Below, one piece after another: positions 10,301 to 16,900 of a stretch of DNA of 64,000 nucleotides. Within the stretch, counting starts at the first letter, position 1. Every line of letters starts with the position of its first letter. The position numbers and the translations under genes were made by a program. This stretch comes from Centipeda infelix ATCC 43532 (GTDB taxonomy: Bacteria > Bacillota > Negativicutes > Selenomonadales > Selenomonadaceae): positions 412,595 to 476,594 of the forward strand of contig NZ_JH376797.1 in assembly GCF_000234095.1 (NCBI RefSeq), given 5' to 3'. The notes under the pieces are model-generated. The model had not been told where the DNA came from. It did not search any database and saw only the letters and a list, made by a program, of their open reading frames with translations.

Positions 10301-11545
10301 AACAATGTATATGACATATACAAGGAGACAATGGATAAGAAGTCAACGCAGGTGATTTTCTGTGATCAGTCTACGCCAAACGCAAAAGCTCCATTCACTG
10401 TTTATGGGGATATTCGGGATAAACTCATGGGAAAAGGTGTGCCGAAAGACCAGATCGCCTTCATCCATGATTATGATACACCGGAAAAGAAGGAGGCGCT
10501 TTTTACGCGCGTTCGGAAGGGCGAAGTGCGGATTCTTTTGGGATCCTCAGATAAACTCGGCGTTGGAACAAACATCCAGGATAAGTTGATCGCTTCGCAT
10601 GATTTGGACTGCCCATGGAAGCCGAGCCAGATCGAGCAGCGGTTTGGACGTATCGTTCGTCGAGGAAACGAAAATGAGAAGGTCAAGGTCTTCCGTTATG
10701 TAACAGATGCGACCTTTGATTCGTATATGTGGCAGACGAATGAAACCAAACAGAGGTTCATCTCACAGGTCATGACGAATCGGACACCAGTGCGCGAAGC
10801 AGACGATGTGGATGAATTTACAATGACCTATGCGCAGCTGAAAGCCGCTTGCACGGGGAATCCTCTCTACAAGGAGCAGTTCGAGTTGCGTAGCGACCTA
10901 CAAAAACTAGGTGCAGAGCGTGCGCAGTATTTGGAAGACCAATCCAGGCTGAACAATCGCCTGAATGTCGGACTTCCAGCGTATATCAAGACGGCCGAGG
11001 GATTCCTTCAGAATATGCGGAAGGATATTGATACGCTGAATCAGAACGTAGATGATAAGTCACTCGTTTTGGGCGGTGTAACATATAAGACCCCGAAGGA
11101 AATCGGAGAGGTGCTGGCCGATTGTGCGCGTGCGATTTATGATGGTAAATTCAAGGAAACTCCGCGCGGCCGCTATCGCGGTATGAAAATCTCGATTGTG
11201 CAGAATGAGCAGCACAAGATCGATGTCATTATGTCCGGCATGACTACAACGAGCTTCCGCATCGGTGCTACGACCCCAGAGGAAAATGCAACACGCCTGG
11301 AAGATGCTCCGCGTACCGTTTTTGAGAAACTCCCATCGGCAGAAGCAGAAGTGAAGCGGCTGTACCAAGAAGTCGAGGACTGCAAAGAGGGGCTTGGCAA
11401 GCCATTCCCGAAAGAGGAAGAGTACCAAGAAAAAACACTGCGGTTTAACGAGGTCAATTTGCTGATCGAAGAACAAAACAAGCAAGAAGATCAGCAGGTA
11501 ACAAAGACTCTCGAAGCAAAACAGGAGGAAGCGGTCGCTCGCTGA
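4325..11545 (+). CDS. Polyvalent ArdC-like / N6-adenine methylase / SNF2 helicase protein
   Basis: The ATG at 4325 follows AGGAGG with 7-base spacing; an ATG at 4280 lies in the -10 region and is unlikely. The 2406-residue product is a conjugative-element polyvalent protein. Residues about 1-100 resemble the ArdC N-terminal ssDNA-binding domain (a KFHKYS element). A class I methylase follows, with motif I DPSTGTGRFL near residue 732 and catalytic-type motif NVPFGNY near 797. An SNF2-type helicase has HVVGAGKT near 1600, DEAH near 1768 and a C-terminal lobe ending in QRFGRIVRRGN near 2105. Residues about 230-340 are a disordered Arg/Gly/Asp-rich linker whose DNA also encodes a TnpV-like protein in another frame. 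Such proteins are thought to protect entering element DNA from host restriction; that role is family knowledge. Confidence 0.88.
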   Translation: MDEKEQLQVEIRNHLIEVGGSTYQYKNFLDTIAKFHKYSIIEQINLHYHAPSEASAVAPDYVWKNSFRTTLRDGAVAIPLLVTQDNEQYDVRYVYDMRDTLAYQNGEAALQGIPWKFSPEYENLVKSALDSASAQSIDAAIRAKVVELTTAQNTAHDDFITASVEYIVRSRLGLSNQTTFPEEMSIPQDVHIAVILGEVNQISRTILDSIGKVITVANRENAAKKEAVSNENDRRNDPEISLWDMGRYEKGVPEKDAARGVAANAGGRNTGSVPARVRRNDVREVGADDRGNLPAGQRDRGTQEARRNAVDPQVQQRSGRGAGTSDGRDHAGSPRSLSVGDFSITIPETLQSESANKIFADLQTAREEGQITSAQARGIYLSFVRELMSAEALTTKEQDALIGRAYYEVAATYTSPIVIQQSARKEQVETVRSVQEETIPKEAPVSKEDTALSMNSSIKTWYPEKYPNDQSGTYLEDITFQELTDALPMGSELYAYAGIDSSDVRERLFIQLAELSERPYDDILSVWTDSPSADLVKEQLEETVNDPENIPMDSSTIETDPPSEIHEIEETVRPVYEAEIVDPQTIEVPASEDHIEINVPPTIDAEFTEVDLSKLDLSADMSTMAGKRAVFERNMAAIQIANHLERTGNLPNEQELEVLRSYSGFGGISEAFDARNTTWHNEYVRAKEVMTEPEYLSARTSTLDAFYTPPEIVQAIYQGLEKAGFREGNILDPSTGTGRFLHHMSEDMKERSHRVGIELDTLTAKIARYATDGAVILNNGFERTNFPQNAFDLAISNVPFGNYIITDSNYDGNYFVHDYFLKKMMDQVRPGGLVVAITSHGTMDKKDDTLRRELAQKGELIRAVRLPNKLFAGAGTDVLSDLLIFRKREKELAPNAEMPAWVNADLQEFVYFDNGKRVEDGYHLNRYFVENPTDILGTLSARNRAFGVEPYVEGDDRGIKALADELSAVLSGIPTNSYQPLPVALPVPQEIERPSNNQPFGFYEQNGSLVYYTPQGKIEAKGFDKKNEQKIRSAIRIRDVIREMFDAETYGCSDTELAQFQDKLNQLYEEHTKKYGRIHQDKSFRRVFSMDASYPILLSLEIVENDEYIGRSDVFSKRTIHAYSAPDHAETPGEALMISMQEKGRVDIPYMAKLTGMSAEDVVRDLEYTSIFEDMETNSYLPADEYLSGDVRARMEALEKQIQKWQQEMEDVVKEQAFPVPKDFPYRLSGRNLPLEKMARWNAIGFLSDEDKKTLFRGENREAFYYVLKHSSEQFQKEYLRFLEENAPETGAALNDPMFYLECLRNNVMFDFDVNETHRIFSKTLASLGLDHRDLTEEATEIKMMGFLYQTFSDYQRGAHPEVLEPQRLVSALQEHLRTYDEKIEITRNGDDNPLISYLRDEIQRAGKNLEALEKVKPKDLTADEIKINLGATWIPTEDIEQFIRDVLEYRGTNRLVQYAASTGEWKVEHNSGDAYRSNQVKMYSTFGTKDTNALAILEAALNHRQIRIRNDKGVVLEEASLLVAQKMDNLRDEFLKWVYRDEERKMRLVSYYNRHFNNIVPREFDGSRLTFPGMNPEIELKKHQKDAVAHTLYGGNTLLAHVVGAGKTFEMQASAMESKRIGLCKKSLMIMPGHLTEQFGAEFLRLYPNAKILVATPKDFQKDKRAEFCAKITGQDWDAVVMSYEQFGKIPLSLERQEQFLKREIQELTDSLEALKIAKEGRGFSVKQMEKQIKKLKKQYESVMEAYQSRQDATITFEQLGIDRLYVDEAHFYKNLSFTTKIQGLNATGAEKSTDLLAKIQYLNEITNERGVVFATGTPLSNSMAELYTLQRYLRPSRLEKQGLYHFDAWASAFGQETTTMEIDPAGKGFRAKTRFARFNNIPELMSMFKEFADVRTAESLKLPVPEYDINIIKAEASPLQKELVDRLAERAKRIRQRKPIRLREDADESSGKGMDNMLVVVKEGQSAALDPRIIDPSYPDNPAGKVNLCVNNVYDIYKETMDKKSTQVIFCDQSTPNAKAPFTVYGDIRDKLMGKGVPKDQIAFIHDYDTPEKKEALFTRVRKGEVRILLGSSDKLGVGTNIQDKLIASHDLDCPWKPSQIEQRFGRIVRRGNENEKVKVFRYVTDATFDSYMWQTNETKQRFISQVMTNRTPVREADDVDEFTMTYAQLKAACTGNPLYKEQFELRSDLQKLGAERAQYLEDQSRLNNRLNVGLPAYIKTAEGFLQNMRKDIDTLNQNVDDKSLVLGGVTYKTPKEIGEVLADCARAIYDGKFKETPRGRYRGMKISIVQNEQHKIDVIMSGMTTTSFRIGATTPEENATRLEDAPRTVFEKLPSAEAEVKRLYQEVEDCKEGLGKPFPKEEEYQEKTLRFNEVNLLIEEQNKQEDQQVTKTLEAKQEEAVAR
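5013..5342 (+). CDS. tnpV: TnpV-like protein, overlapping out of frame within the polyvalent gene
   Basis: This 109-residue reading frame lies wholly inside the polyvalent gene in a different plus-strand frame. It has its own ideal ribosome site (AAGGAGG at 4997-5003, 9 bases before the ATG at 5013). The protein resembles the TnpV family of Tn4451-type and other clostridial mobile elements: an N-terminal GDMRREYLRKTQPEEW segment, a LEDGILDQYL segment, then DNVTEELKKRDVMQWIHR, which parallels the family's GVTE-LK-x-x-D-x-MxWV core. Its codons look natural, while the polyvalent frame over the same bases reads as a low-complexity Arg/Gly/Asn/Asp linker. Dual coding is therefore likely. TnpV function is not established; the recognition is from memory of the family. 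Confidence 0.72.
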   Translation: MKMTEEMILKSLYGTWGDMRREYLRKTQPEEWQRMLEDGILDQYLQEYEETMYERSEQMTEEICRRDNVTEELKKRDVMQWIHRYNNVLAEVRERLTEEIMPAVQEASV

Positions 11546-11560
11546 AAGGGGGAGTTGTTC

Positions 11561-11740
11561 ATGTTGTCATGGATTCTTTGTATTGTTGTCGGTGTCGGCA
11601 TTGGGCTGTCTATTGCAGCCCTTGCCAAGAAGGATAAGGAAAAGGATTACACTGCGATCTTCACGCAGGAAAATCCTCACCTGGAAAGGAAAATCGACAC
11701 GCTTTTTGATGGTGTCAAAAGCCGCTTTTCTCGGAGATAA
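11561..11740 (+). CDS. Small single-span membrane protein
   Basis: The 59-residue product starts at the ATG at 11561, six bases after GGGGGAG; an upstream TTG at 11555 is less well placed. Residues about 3-23 (LSWILCIVVGVGIGLSIAALA) form one transmembrane helix, followed by a lysine-rich cytoplasmic-looking tail. It lies 15 bases after the polyvalent gene and is probably cotranscribed with it. No family is recognised. Comparable tiny membrane proteins are common in transfer operons. Confidence 0.62.
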   Translation: MLSWILCIVVGVGIGLSIAALAKKDKEKDYTAIFTQENPHLERKIDTLFDGVKSRFSRR

Positions 11741-11742
11741 TG

Positions 11743-11751
11743 TGGTATAAT
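11743..11751 (+). promoter_or_regulatory. Extended -10 promoter before the DUF3990-type gene
   Basis: TATAAT lies at 11746-11751 and is preceded by TGG, an extended -10 element; no good -35 is seen. It is placed about 30 bases upstream of the 11781 start codon, in the gap after the small membrane protein gene, and would separate the toxin-like pair from the polyvalent operon. Confidence 0.5.
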
Positions 11752-11780
11752 GTCATGAGAAGATAAAGGCTGAGAGGTAT

Positions 11781-12743
11781 ATGATGTCCCACGAGAATTT
11801 ACAGGATGTCTATGCGGCAGAGCAAATGCCACAGGAGATACAAAAGCAAATAGCCGTGCTCGAATCCACGTCACAGGCGGTTCTGATCCAACAGGCACAA
11901 AATGACCTGCAGCAATGTATCGAACAAGCCTATGACAGGGGAAGCATCTCAGAGGGGACACGCACCTATCTGAGCGCACATTATCTTCACGATGCGTTCC
12001 TGCCGGAGCAGCTTTCGCAACGGAAGATCGCCCTCTTTCATGGCTCGCTGGATGCCGTCGGCTGGCCACAGCTCTCGAAATGTCGTGCGGCAAACGATTT
12101 CGGCAAGTGCTTTTATTGCACCGAGGAGATGGATCTGGCAAAAGAATGGTCTTGCCAATACGGAAAAGCCGGTGTTGTTTCGGGCTATATCCTCAAAATG
12201 GACGGCCTGAACATAGTCAACCTGAACTCAGAGCAGTATCATACACTCAACTGGATCGGCACACTGCTCGAGCATCGGCAGCCGAACAATTTGGACGATG
12301 ACAGCAAAGAGGCACGGGACTACCTGATTCAGAACTTCGCCGTTGATCTTTCACGGGCAGATGTCATTGTCGGCTATCGCGCCGACGATTCATATTTCCA
12401 GTATGCAACGGACTTCCTGCGGAATCGCATCAGTCTTGACAAACTCAGTGAAGCGATGCGGTTGGGCAAACTGGGAGAGCAGGTAGCCATTAAATCCGAG
12501 CGAGCATTCAAGAGACTTGAGTTCAAACGAGCCTATCCGACGGCACAGAAATATATTGGTCTCTATATGCAGCGTGATACGCGTGCGCGAGAGACCTATC
12601 GGAAATCCCTCAGAGGGCAAATTCGCATCCCGAACAAACTCACCATCGAGCGCATCATCCAGGAGGGGATAAAGAATGATGACGAGATCCTACTCAGACC
12701 TCTATATCGAGGACGCACAAGAGAATCTTGGCAACATGTTTGA
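11781..12743 (+). CDS. DUF3990-family protein (ADP-ribosyltransferase-like fold), possible toxin
   Basis: The 320-residue product carries, at about residues 82-200, the pattern of DUF3990: LFHGSLDAV, LSKCRAANDFGKCFYCTE, then ADVIVGYRADDSYF. DUF3990 belongs to the ADP-ribosyltransferase fold group (family knowledge), in which the HG and FG-x-x-FY segments line the NAD site. An N-terminal alpha-helical region of about 75 residues and a basic C-terminal tail flank the domain. ATGs at 11781 and 11784 are both possible after GAGAGG. The next gene overlaps its 3' end by 68 bases and resembles proteins commonly found beside DUF3990 genes. Whether it is a toxin, a modifier of host targets or a dead fold is not shown by sequence. 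Confidence 0.68.
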   Translation: MMSHENLQDVYAAEQMPQEIQKQIAVLESTSQAVLIQQAQNDLQQCIEQAYDRGSISEGTRTYLSAHYLHDAFLPEQLSQRKIALFHGSLDAVGWPQLSKCRAANDFGKCFYCTEEMDLAKEWSCQYGKAGVVSGYILKMDGLNIVNLNSEQYHTLNWIGTLLEHRQPNNLDDDSKEARDYLIQNFAVDLSRADVIVGYRADDSYFQYATDFLRNRISLDKLSEAMRLGKLGEQVAIKSERAFKRLEFKRAYPTAQKYIGLYMQRDTRARETYRKSLRGQIRIPNKLTIERIIQEGIKNDDEILLRPLYRGRTRESWQHV

Positions 12744-13179
12744 TTATGCCGTAAACACCTGCCATATCCCCATCGAGGAAACAGCAGCCTACTTTATGGA
12801 TTCCGGTGTTGCGGATCAATTCGGCAAGGGAAACCCACGCTACGTTGCGGGGCGAACCGGCTGTGAGCTCTTGTGGGACTGCCTTTGGGAACTAAATATT
12901 GAGCAGCCTCCTCAACCTCCTGCGCTCTATGCAGAAAAATCCCCTGAATATTGGGCAGGATGGGCGCTTGCCTACTATCAATGGTTGAAAAACATCCCAT
13001 TTGAGACCATACTTGAAGCCGTACCCATGAAAAAAATTGTGCGCAGCTATTATCCGCTGCACGAAGCCGACATTCGGAAATTCGTCGAAGTCATGGATGC
13101 ATGGATGGCTGAAAAAAATGTCCATACACCACGCAGTCGGCAATCATGGACACCTAAAAATATGGAATATGCACGCTAA
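12676..13179 (+). CDS. Partner protein of the DUF3990-type gene, putative antitoxin
   Basis: A 167-residue acidic soluble protein. Start codons ATG ATG at 12676/12679 follow AGGAGG at 12661-12666. Recognisable segments are ENLGNMFDYAV near residue 15, GVADQFGKGNPRYVAGRTG near residue 45 and SPEYWAGWALAYYQWL near residue 94. The pattern FG-x-GNP-x-YV-x-G-x-(S/T)G followed by YWAGWALAYYQW is one I associate with genes adjacent to DUF3990 in Firmicutes, but no function is established. The deep 68-base overlap with the upstream gene implies coupled expression. Antitoxin or immunity action is inference from this layout. Confidence 0.6.
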   Translation: MMTRSYSDLYIEDAQENLGNMFDYAVNTCHIPIEETAAYFMDSGVADQFGKGNPRYVAGRTGCELLWDCLWELNIEQPPQPPALYAEKSPEYWAGWALAYYQWLKNIPFETILEAVPMKKIVRSYYPLHEADIRKFVEVMDAWMAEKNVHTPRSRQSWTPKNMEYAR

Positions 13180-13188
13180 GCTCACGAG

Positions 13189-13216
13189 CCTGCCGGAGAC
13201 GGCAGGTTCTTTTTGT
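13189..13216 (+). terminator. Rho-independent terminator after the DUF3990-type pair
   Basis: Perfect stem CCTGCCG (13189-13195), GAGA loop, CGGCAGG (13200-13206), followed by a T-rich tract. It separates the DUF3990-type pair from the mating-pore genes. Confidence 0.85.
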
Positions 13217-13222
13217 TAAAAG

Positions 13223-13256
13223 AGTGGATTTTTCTGTGGTTGCGTTCGTATATACT
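13223..13256 (+). promoter_or_regulatory. Element-type promoter before the lytic transglycosylase gene
   Basis: AGTGGATTTTT starts at 13223 and TATACT lies at 13251-13256, a start-to-start distance of 28 bases as in the other element-type promoters. The first hexamer departs from ATAGGA at two positions. It would drive the transglycosylase and the following membrane-protein gene. Confidence 0.5.
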
Positions 13257-13286
13257 GGGAGGAAAGCATGGAAAGGAGAGACCCAT

Positions 13287-13826
13287 ATGCCTTATATCAA
13301 ATTGTTCCTTGCGTGCGCAACCTCATGGCTGCTTTTGCTCCCACTAAGAGCAGAGGCTGCCGACGTATACAGTGTGATCTACTCCGATGCGAGTTACTAT
13401 AACGGTAATCCCGTGGAGTGCGACTGGATCGCGAATGCTGTACTTTACGCATCGGCAAGCTACAACGTCGATCCACTTCTCATTACGGCGGTAATGGAAA
13501 CGGAATCGCATTTTTACATGGGAGCCGGAAGTCGTGCCGGTGCAATCGGCCTCATGCAGCTCATGCCGAATACGGCGGCCGGTATTGGTGTGAATCCCTA
13601 TGATCCACTCGGCAATGTGATCGGCGGTACAATCTACCTGCGTACACAGCTCGATAATTTCGGCAGTTGGGGTGAGTATGGCGTAACCACAGCCGTCGCA
13701 GCATATAATGCGGGGCCGGGGGCAGTCTATCAATACGGCGGCATTCCTCCCTATGCAGAAACGCGGGATTATGTCGTTAAAGTTCATCGGGCATACATGA
13801 ATCTATACAACATGTGCCAGTATTAG
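13287..13826 (+). CDS. Secreted lytic transglycosylase (VirB1-like)
   Basis: The ATG at 13287 follows AAAGGAGAG; an upstream GTG would lengthen the protein through the promoter. The 179-residue product has a signal peptide (residues about 1-23, hydrophobic core SWLLLLPL). It also carries the SLT/Slt70 goose-lysozyme-like domain: catalytic Glu in ETESHF near residue 71, then AIGLMQLMPNTAAGIG and AYNAGPGAV. Such enzymes cut peptidoglycan glycan strands so that the conjugation channel can cross the wall. It is followed after 16 bases by a membrane-protein gene and opens the second mating-pore block. Confidence 0.9.
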   Translation: MPYIKLFLACATSWLLLLPLRAEAADVYSVIYSDASYYNGNPVECDWIANAVLYASASYNVDPLLITAVMETESHFYMGAGSRAGAIGLMQLMPNTAAGIGVNPYDPLGNVIGGTIYLRTQLDNFGSWGEYGVTTAVAAYNAGPGAVYQYGGIPPYAETRDYVVKVHRAYMNLYNMCQY

Positions 13827-13842
13827 AAAAGGAGGCGAGGGG

Positions 13843-14241
13843 ATGGATCTGACACAAACGGCAGGATTTTCACTGCTCTGTTTCATTCTGTGGAGTTTGC
13901 TCTATATGTACTGTACTCCTTCGACGGGCAGACTGCGGGTTTATGCGAAGATCTTTCTTACGGGAAACGCATTGCTTCTGTTTATTTCGTTGAATCTGTA
14001 TTTTTCGGCGAAAAATGCGATTGAAGTCAAGCGGGTCATCGAGAAATACAGCGTAGAATCCACGGTAGATTTGCTGAAAATCATGCACGAGCCAGGACAT
14101 ACTGCAGAGATGCAGGAAAACCGCTTGTTCATTGACCAGGGGACGGATCATGAACGTATTTTCGTCCTGATGCGTGAGCCATTTTTCTACATCATTGACC
14201 AAGGGAGAATGGTGCAGATGACAAAAGAACTGCCAAATTAA
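13843..14241 (+). CDS. Membrane protein of the mating-pore block
   Basis: The 132-residue product has two hydrophobic helices in its first half (about residues 7-25 and 38-56) and a soluble C-terminal domain of about 75 residues. An AAAGGAGGCGAGGGG ribosome site precedes the ATG. No family is recognised. It sits between the lytic transglycosylase and the VirB5-like gene, which suggests an accessory part of the transfer channel; that is inference from position. Confidence 0.65.
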   Translation: MDLTQTAGFSLLCFILWSLLYMYCTPSTGRLRVYAKIFLTGNALLLFISLNLYFSAKNAIEVKRVIEKYSVESTVDLLKIMHEPGHTAEMQENRLFIDQGTDHERIFVLMREPFFYIIDQGRMVQMTKELPN

Positions 14242-14258
14242 GGTAAAAATGAAAAAAC

Positions 14259-14292
14259 ATCGGAATCCAGAGCCTGTTTTTTTCGGTAGGAT
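14259..14292 (+). promoter_or_regulatory. Element-type promoter before the first VirB5-like gene
   Basis: ATCGGAAT begins at 14259 and TAGGAT lies at 14287-14292, spaced as in the other element promoters. Its -10 hexamer is identical to that of the promoter at 17805-17810. Confidence 0.5.
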
Positions 14293-14336
14293 ATACATTA
14301 GGGGAGACTAGATTAAAGAAGGAGTGTGTTTGACCT

Positions 14337-15131
14337 ATGAAATCCAAGAAAATTGCTGTGACTGTCGGCGTTGCATTCGGTATTGCCGCCTCGTTTCTTG
14401 CAATGATTCCATCCAGTCATCGCTCGGAAGCTGCGATTGCGGTCATTGACCAAAAGAATATCGAGGAAGCAATCAAGACGGCAATCGAGACGGCGAAGAT
14501 CCTGACGACGCAGGAAAAGGAGCTTGCTCTGATGGTTCTCAATGCCAAGAAAATTGGTCCGGCGGAGATTCAGAAAATCGTCGATACGCAGCTTGGCCAC
14601 CAGAAAAAGATGCTGGATGAAAAAATGGGGCAAAACGGTGTCCTCGGACGTATATGGCGTACTGCAACAAACAGCCCCGATGCCGATCCACTGGATGTTG
14701 CATGGCGCGACCGTATCGGTGATCTCCAATCCATCATCAACGGCAATACAACTGTGTACGACGGTATCATGAACGAGCGTCGTCGGCAGGAGACTCTCAC
14801 AGAGACCTTCAAGGATGCGGCAAAATCGGCACAAAGTACGCAGCAGACGAATATGGACATTGCCAAGTCTACACAACAGGCTCTCGAAAACTCCAACAAA
14901 GCAGAGGGAACCATGCAGGTCATGCAGGCAGGAAATGCAATCAACGCAAACAGCGTGATGGCACTGCTTCAGATGACTAAGATGTATAGTAACGCCGTTG
15001 CAGCCGAAGCATCGCACTATCAGGCAGAGAACATTCGCCGTGCCACGGTGGAAGCGAATCAGCAGAAATCGGCAGAGCGTAACATTGCAGCAGGACAGGC
15101 TGCTCTTGAAAGCATCAAGTCAAAAAAATGA
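14337..15131 (+). CDS. VirB5/TrbJ-like conjugation protein
   Basis: A 264-residue exported protein: a signal peptide (about residues 1-33, hydrophobic core VTVGVAFGIAASFLAMI, cleavage likely after SEA) is followed by an almost wholly helical, Gln/Lys/Ala-rich mature part. Paired coiled segments are interrupted by a WRTATNSPDADPLD loop. This architecture and the position directly before a VirB6/TrbL-like gene match TrbJ/VirB5 pilus-tip or channel proteins. Sequence identity within that family is always low, so the call rests on architecture and context. GGAG lies 12 bases before the ATG, a rather long spacing. Confidence 0.72.
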   Translation: MKSKKIAVTVGVAFGIAASFLAMIPSSHRSEAAIAVIDQKNIEEAIKTAIETAKILTTQEKELALMVLNAKKIGPAEIQKIVDTQLGHQKKMLDEKMGQNGVLGRIWRTATNSPDADPLDVAWRDRIGDLQSIINGNTTVYDGIMNERRRQETLTETFKDAAKSAQSTQQTNMDIAKSTQQALENSNKAEGTMQVMQAGNAINANSVMALLQMTKMYSNAVAAEASHYQAENIRRATVEANQQKSAERNIAAGQAALESIKSKK

Positions 15132-15142
15132 TGGGAGCATGA

Positions 15143-16858
15143 ATGATGAAGCAAAAAATCCAAGCGTTATATCCTCACATACCGCTCGGAATGGCACTCA
15201 TGCTGGTTATCGTTCTATTTGCGGATAGCAGTGTGGCATCTGCCGCAGGATTCAGCTCAGATATTGGTCTCAAAGCCGGAGACGGATCCTTTCAGAACAA
15301 TCTTACGACCATTACCAACGGGATGTTTACGGCGGCGCGAATTATATCAACCATCATGATCGCACTCGCAGGGCTTATGATCGTATTCAATGTCGAGTCT
15401 GCGAATAAGACGACATGGAATATTATCCTCGGCATCGGTCTTGCGCTGAACTTTGGTACCGTCCTCATGGGGGTATACGGTGGATACGTTGGAGCCGGCG
15501 GTGATCAGGCGGCATTTGAGTATAAAATGCATGTCGATGCTGATAAGAACAGCAAATGGTATGACTTCCTGCAGCCCTTTACACGGACATATATTGATTA
15601 TACAAAATCCGGGGCTGTTGCCATCATACCGGTTGCAGGAAAGCTGCTCATCGTATTGACCGCGATCTCTGCATCCATCAAAGTTTCGCTGGATCTCATC
15701 AGCGGAGATAAGATGAAATTCCTTGTCCAGACACTCCTCGAGACAGGGTTCTATCTCTTCCTCATCCTGAACTGGTATGGGCATGGAATTGACATCATGG
15801 GCAGCCTCTGCAACGGGTTTGAATCCATCGGCTATCATGCGGGAGGGTATACATCGGCAGATGGGGCACGCGGCAATTCTCTCATCGAGAATGCTGTCGC
15901 AATGTTCTCTACCGGCTATGGTGCTGCAGAAAAGGCATTTTCCATTTGGTCTCCCATTTCTTCACTTGTGACAATACTTTGCCTGGTGGTCATGTTCATC
16001 CTGCTCCTTCTCGCCGGCCTAGAACTTCTCATGGCGAAGATCGAGTTTTTCACCATGGCGATGATCACCATTCCTCTGATTCCGTTCGTTGCACTTCCGC
16101 AGACGAAGTTCCTCTTTGAGAGGGCATTAGGGGCAATGTTCAACCTTGCCATCAAAGTCTCAGTCATTTCATTTCTCGCGGCAATGTCCAGTAAAATCCT
16201 TACGGACTACTGCGAGGAGTTCGCGAAGATCGCAACAGATGAAAGCTCCGGTGGAATTATCGGCAATATGCCGGTACTTATCCAGATGGTGGTCGTGAGC
16301 TTCCTACTGTATCTTCTCATCAAGAAGATTCCGGAACTCGTACAGGGGCTTCTCAGCGGTTCTCCATCGCTTTCCAGTGCAAGCATGACGCAGACGGCAA
16401 AGAATGTGACATCGACCGCAGTTGCCGCCGGTGCTGCAGTCGCATCCGGAGGCGCAAGCGTCGCAGGAAATATGGCACAAGCTGCTGCAAGCAGCTATGG
16501 CGCAGGTGGTGCTGCTGGTGGAGGTGGTATTGCCGGCCTTGCCCGCGCTGGAATGAGTGCCATGAATACTGGGGCAGGTATGATGATGTCTGCCGCTGGA
16601 CAAGGGCTATCTGAATCTATGGGAAAAAGCACTGTAGGGCGAGCTGTCAATGCAGGAAGAGCAGCTGCTCAACGCTATTTTGGAGCAGGCGGAAATCAGC
16701 AAGCCCCCACAGCAACTGGTCTTGCAATGACTGGCGCACAAAGCATCAAAGCAGGTGCACAAAGCGTAGGTAAAAATATAGCAACGGGAGTTCGTGGTGC
16801 AGCGTCTGTTGCAAGTGACGTCGTAAAAGATATTGCAAAATACTCACCAATCAAGTAA
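15143..16858 (+). CDS. VirB6/TrbL-like polytopic channel protein
   Basis: The 571-residue product has an N-terminal hydrophobic segment and about six further membrane helices (for example LVTILCLVVMFILLLLAGLE near residue 275 and PVLIQMVVVSFLLYLLI near 377). From about residue 410 there is a Gly/Ala/Ser/Met-rich low-complexity tail. This is the typical TrbL/VirB6 layout: a central polytopic domain forming the inner-membrane part of the secretion channel and a flexible tail. It begins 11 bases after the VirB5-like gene and ends at a strong bidirectional terminator. Confidence 0.85.
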   Translation: MMKQKIQALYPHIPLGMALMLVIVLFADSSVASAAGFSSDIGLKAGDGSFQNNLTTITNGMFTAARIISTIMIALAGLMIVFNVESANKTTWNIILGIGLALNFGTVLMGVYGGYVGAGGDQAAFEYKMHVDADKNSKWYDFLQPFTRTYIDYTKSGAVAIIPVAGKLLIVLTAISASIKVSLDLISGDKMKFLVQTLLETGFYLFLILNWYGHGIDIMGSLCNGFESIGYHAGGYTSADGARGNSLIENAVAMFSTGYGAAEKAFSIWSPISSLVTILCLVVMFILLLLAGLELLMAKIEFFTMAMITIPLIPFVALPQTKFLFERALGAMFNLAIKVSVISFLAAMSSKILTDYCEEFAKIATDESSGGIIGNMPVLIQMVVVSFLLYLLIKKIPELVQGLLSGSPSLSSASMTQTAKNVTSTAVAAGAAVASGGASVAGNMAQAAASSYGAGGAAGGGGIAGLARAGMSAMNTGAGMMMSAAGQGLSESMGKSTVGRAVNAGRAAAQRYFGAGGNQQAPTATGLAMTGAQSIKAGAQSVGKNIATGVRGAASVASDVVKDIAKYSPIK

Positions 16859-16861
16859 AAC

Positions 16862-16899
16862 AAGGCTTCTCAATCCACCAACCGGATTGAGAAGCCTTA
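16862..16899. terminator. Bidirectional terminator between convergent genes
   Basis: Perfect 15-bp stem AAGGCTTCTCAATCC / GGATTGAGAAGCCTT around a 7-base loop, with T-rich DNA following on the plus strand and A/T-rich DNA on the other side. It lies between the VirB6-like gene and a minus-strand gene. Confidence 0.9.
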
Positions 16900-16900
16900 T

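Noticed and set aside
14313..15017. 234-residue antisense frame opposite the VirB5-like gene
   Set aside because: Cys/His-rich artefact without ribosome site; the sense product has a clear signal peptide and coiled-coil layout.
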